Source of the DNA: Betaproteobacteria bacterium
GTDB taxonomy: Bacteria > Pseudomonadota > Gammaproteobacteria > Burkholderiales > SG8-39
Assembly (NCBI GenBank): GCA_012274205.1
Contig: JAAOZY010000458.1
Coordinates: 1 to 5,427 of the forward strand
Length of the DNA stretch: 5,427 nucleotides
Direction: 5' to 3'
Each line of letters begins with the position of its first letter. Within the stretch, counting starts at the first letter, position 1. Positions 5,423-5,427 of the stretch are shown in pieces. The position numbers and the translations under genes were made by a program. Under the pieces are notes generated by a model. That model saw only the letters and a program-made list of their open reading frames with translations. It did no database searches and had not been told where the DNA came from.

Positions 5423-5427
5423 GCGAA

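Noticed and set aside
1..5427. CRISPR array, tRNA, rRNA or complete insertion sequence
   Set aside because: I found no regularly spaced repeats, no tRNA-like cloverleaf sequence, no rRNA-like segment and no transposase with terminal repeats.

Overview
The window joins two kinds of DNA. Positions 1 to about 2340 have roughly even base composition (for example 21 of 60 G+C at 1501-1560, 30 of 60 at 2221-2280). From about 2345 the DNA is clearly GC-rich (43 of 60 at 2401-2460, 49 of 60 at 2701-2760). The GC-rich half, with an ankyrin protein, a DUF4870/COG3671-like membrane protein and an anaerobe-type DHH phosphoesterase, suggests a GC-rich proteobacterium, perhaps a betaproteobacterium. That placement is inference. 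The even-GC half looks like acquired accessory DNA.

Layout. On the minus strand, 2336 down to 165 is a tightly packed three-gene operon. It holds the C-terminal part of a probable ORC/CDC6-like AAA ATPase, an intact 314-residue unrecognised protein with Glu-Asp-Arg-Cys and Gly-Tyr-Glu-Gly-Glu-Arg motifs, and the N-terminal part of an amino-type DNA methyltransferase. The genes are linked by a 1-nt gap (TGA-T-ATG) and a 4-nt ATGA overlap. The ATPase piece stops at the composition break, and the methyltransferase ends before its catalytic motif. The operon therefore looks like the remnant of a larger accessory, possibly defence-related, module that is intact only in its middle gene.

On the plus strand, 2353-4180 carries two adjacent genes 1 nt apart. 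The first is an ankyrin-repeat protein whose 5' end is probably missing at the junction. The second is a multi-spanning inner-membrane protein. They may act together at the cell envelope.

The minus strand from 5177 down to 4276 holds a broken DHH-family phosphoesterase. Its catalytic DHH part is open, with a good ribosome binding site. The DHHA1 substrate-binding part continues in another frame after an apparent internal deletion, at a direct repeat. The convergent gap 4181-4275 holds a GC-rich hairpin. The right edge, 5178-5427, holds the likely promoter region of the DHH gene and one doubtful small ORF.

Four of the genes here are truncated or frameshifted, so the window is either a decaying genomic island boundary or partly a metagenomic assembly join. 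The sequence alone cannot separate these.
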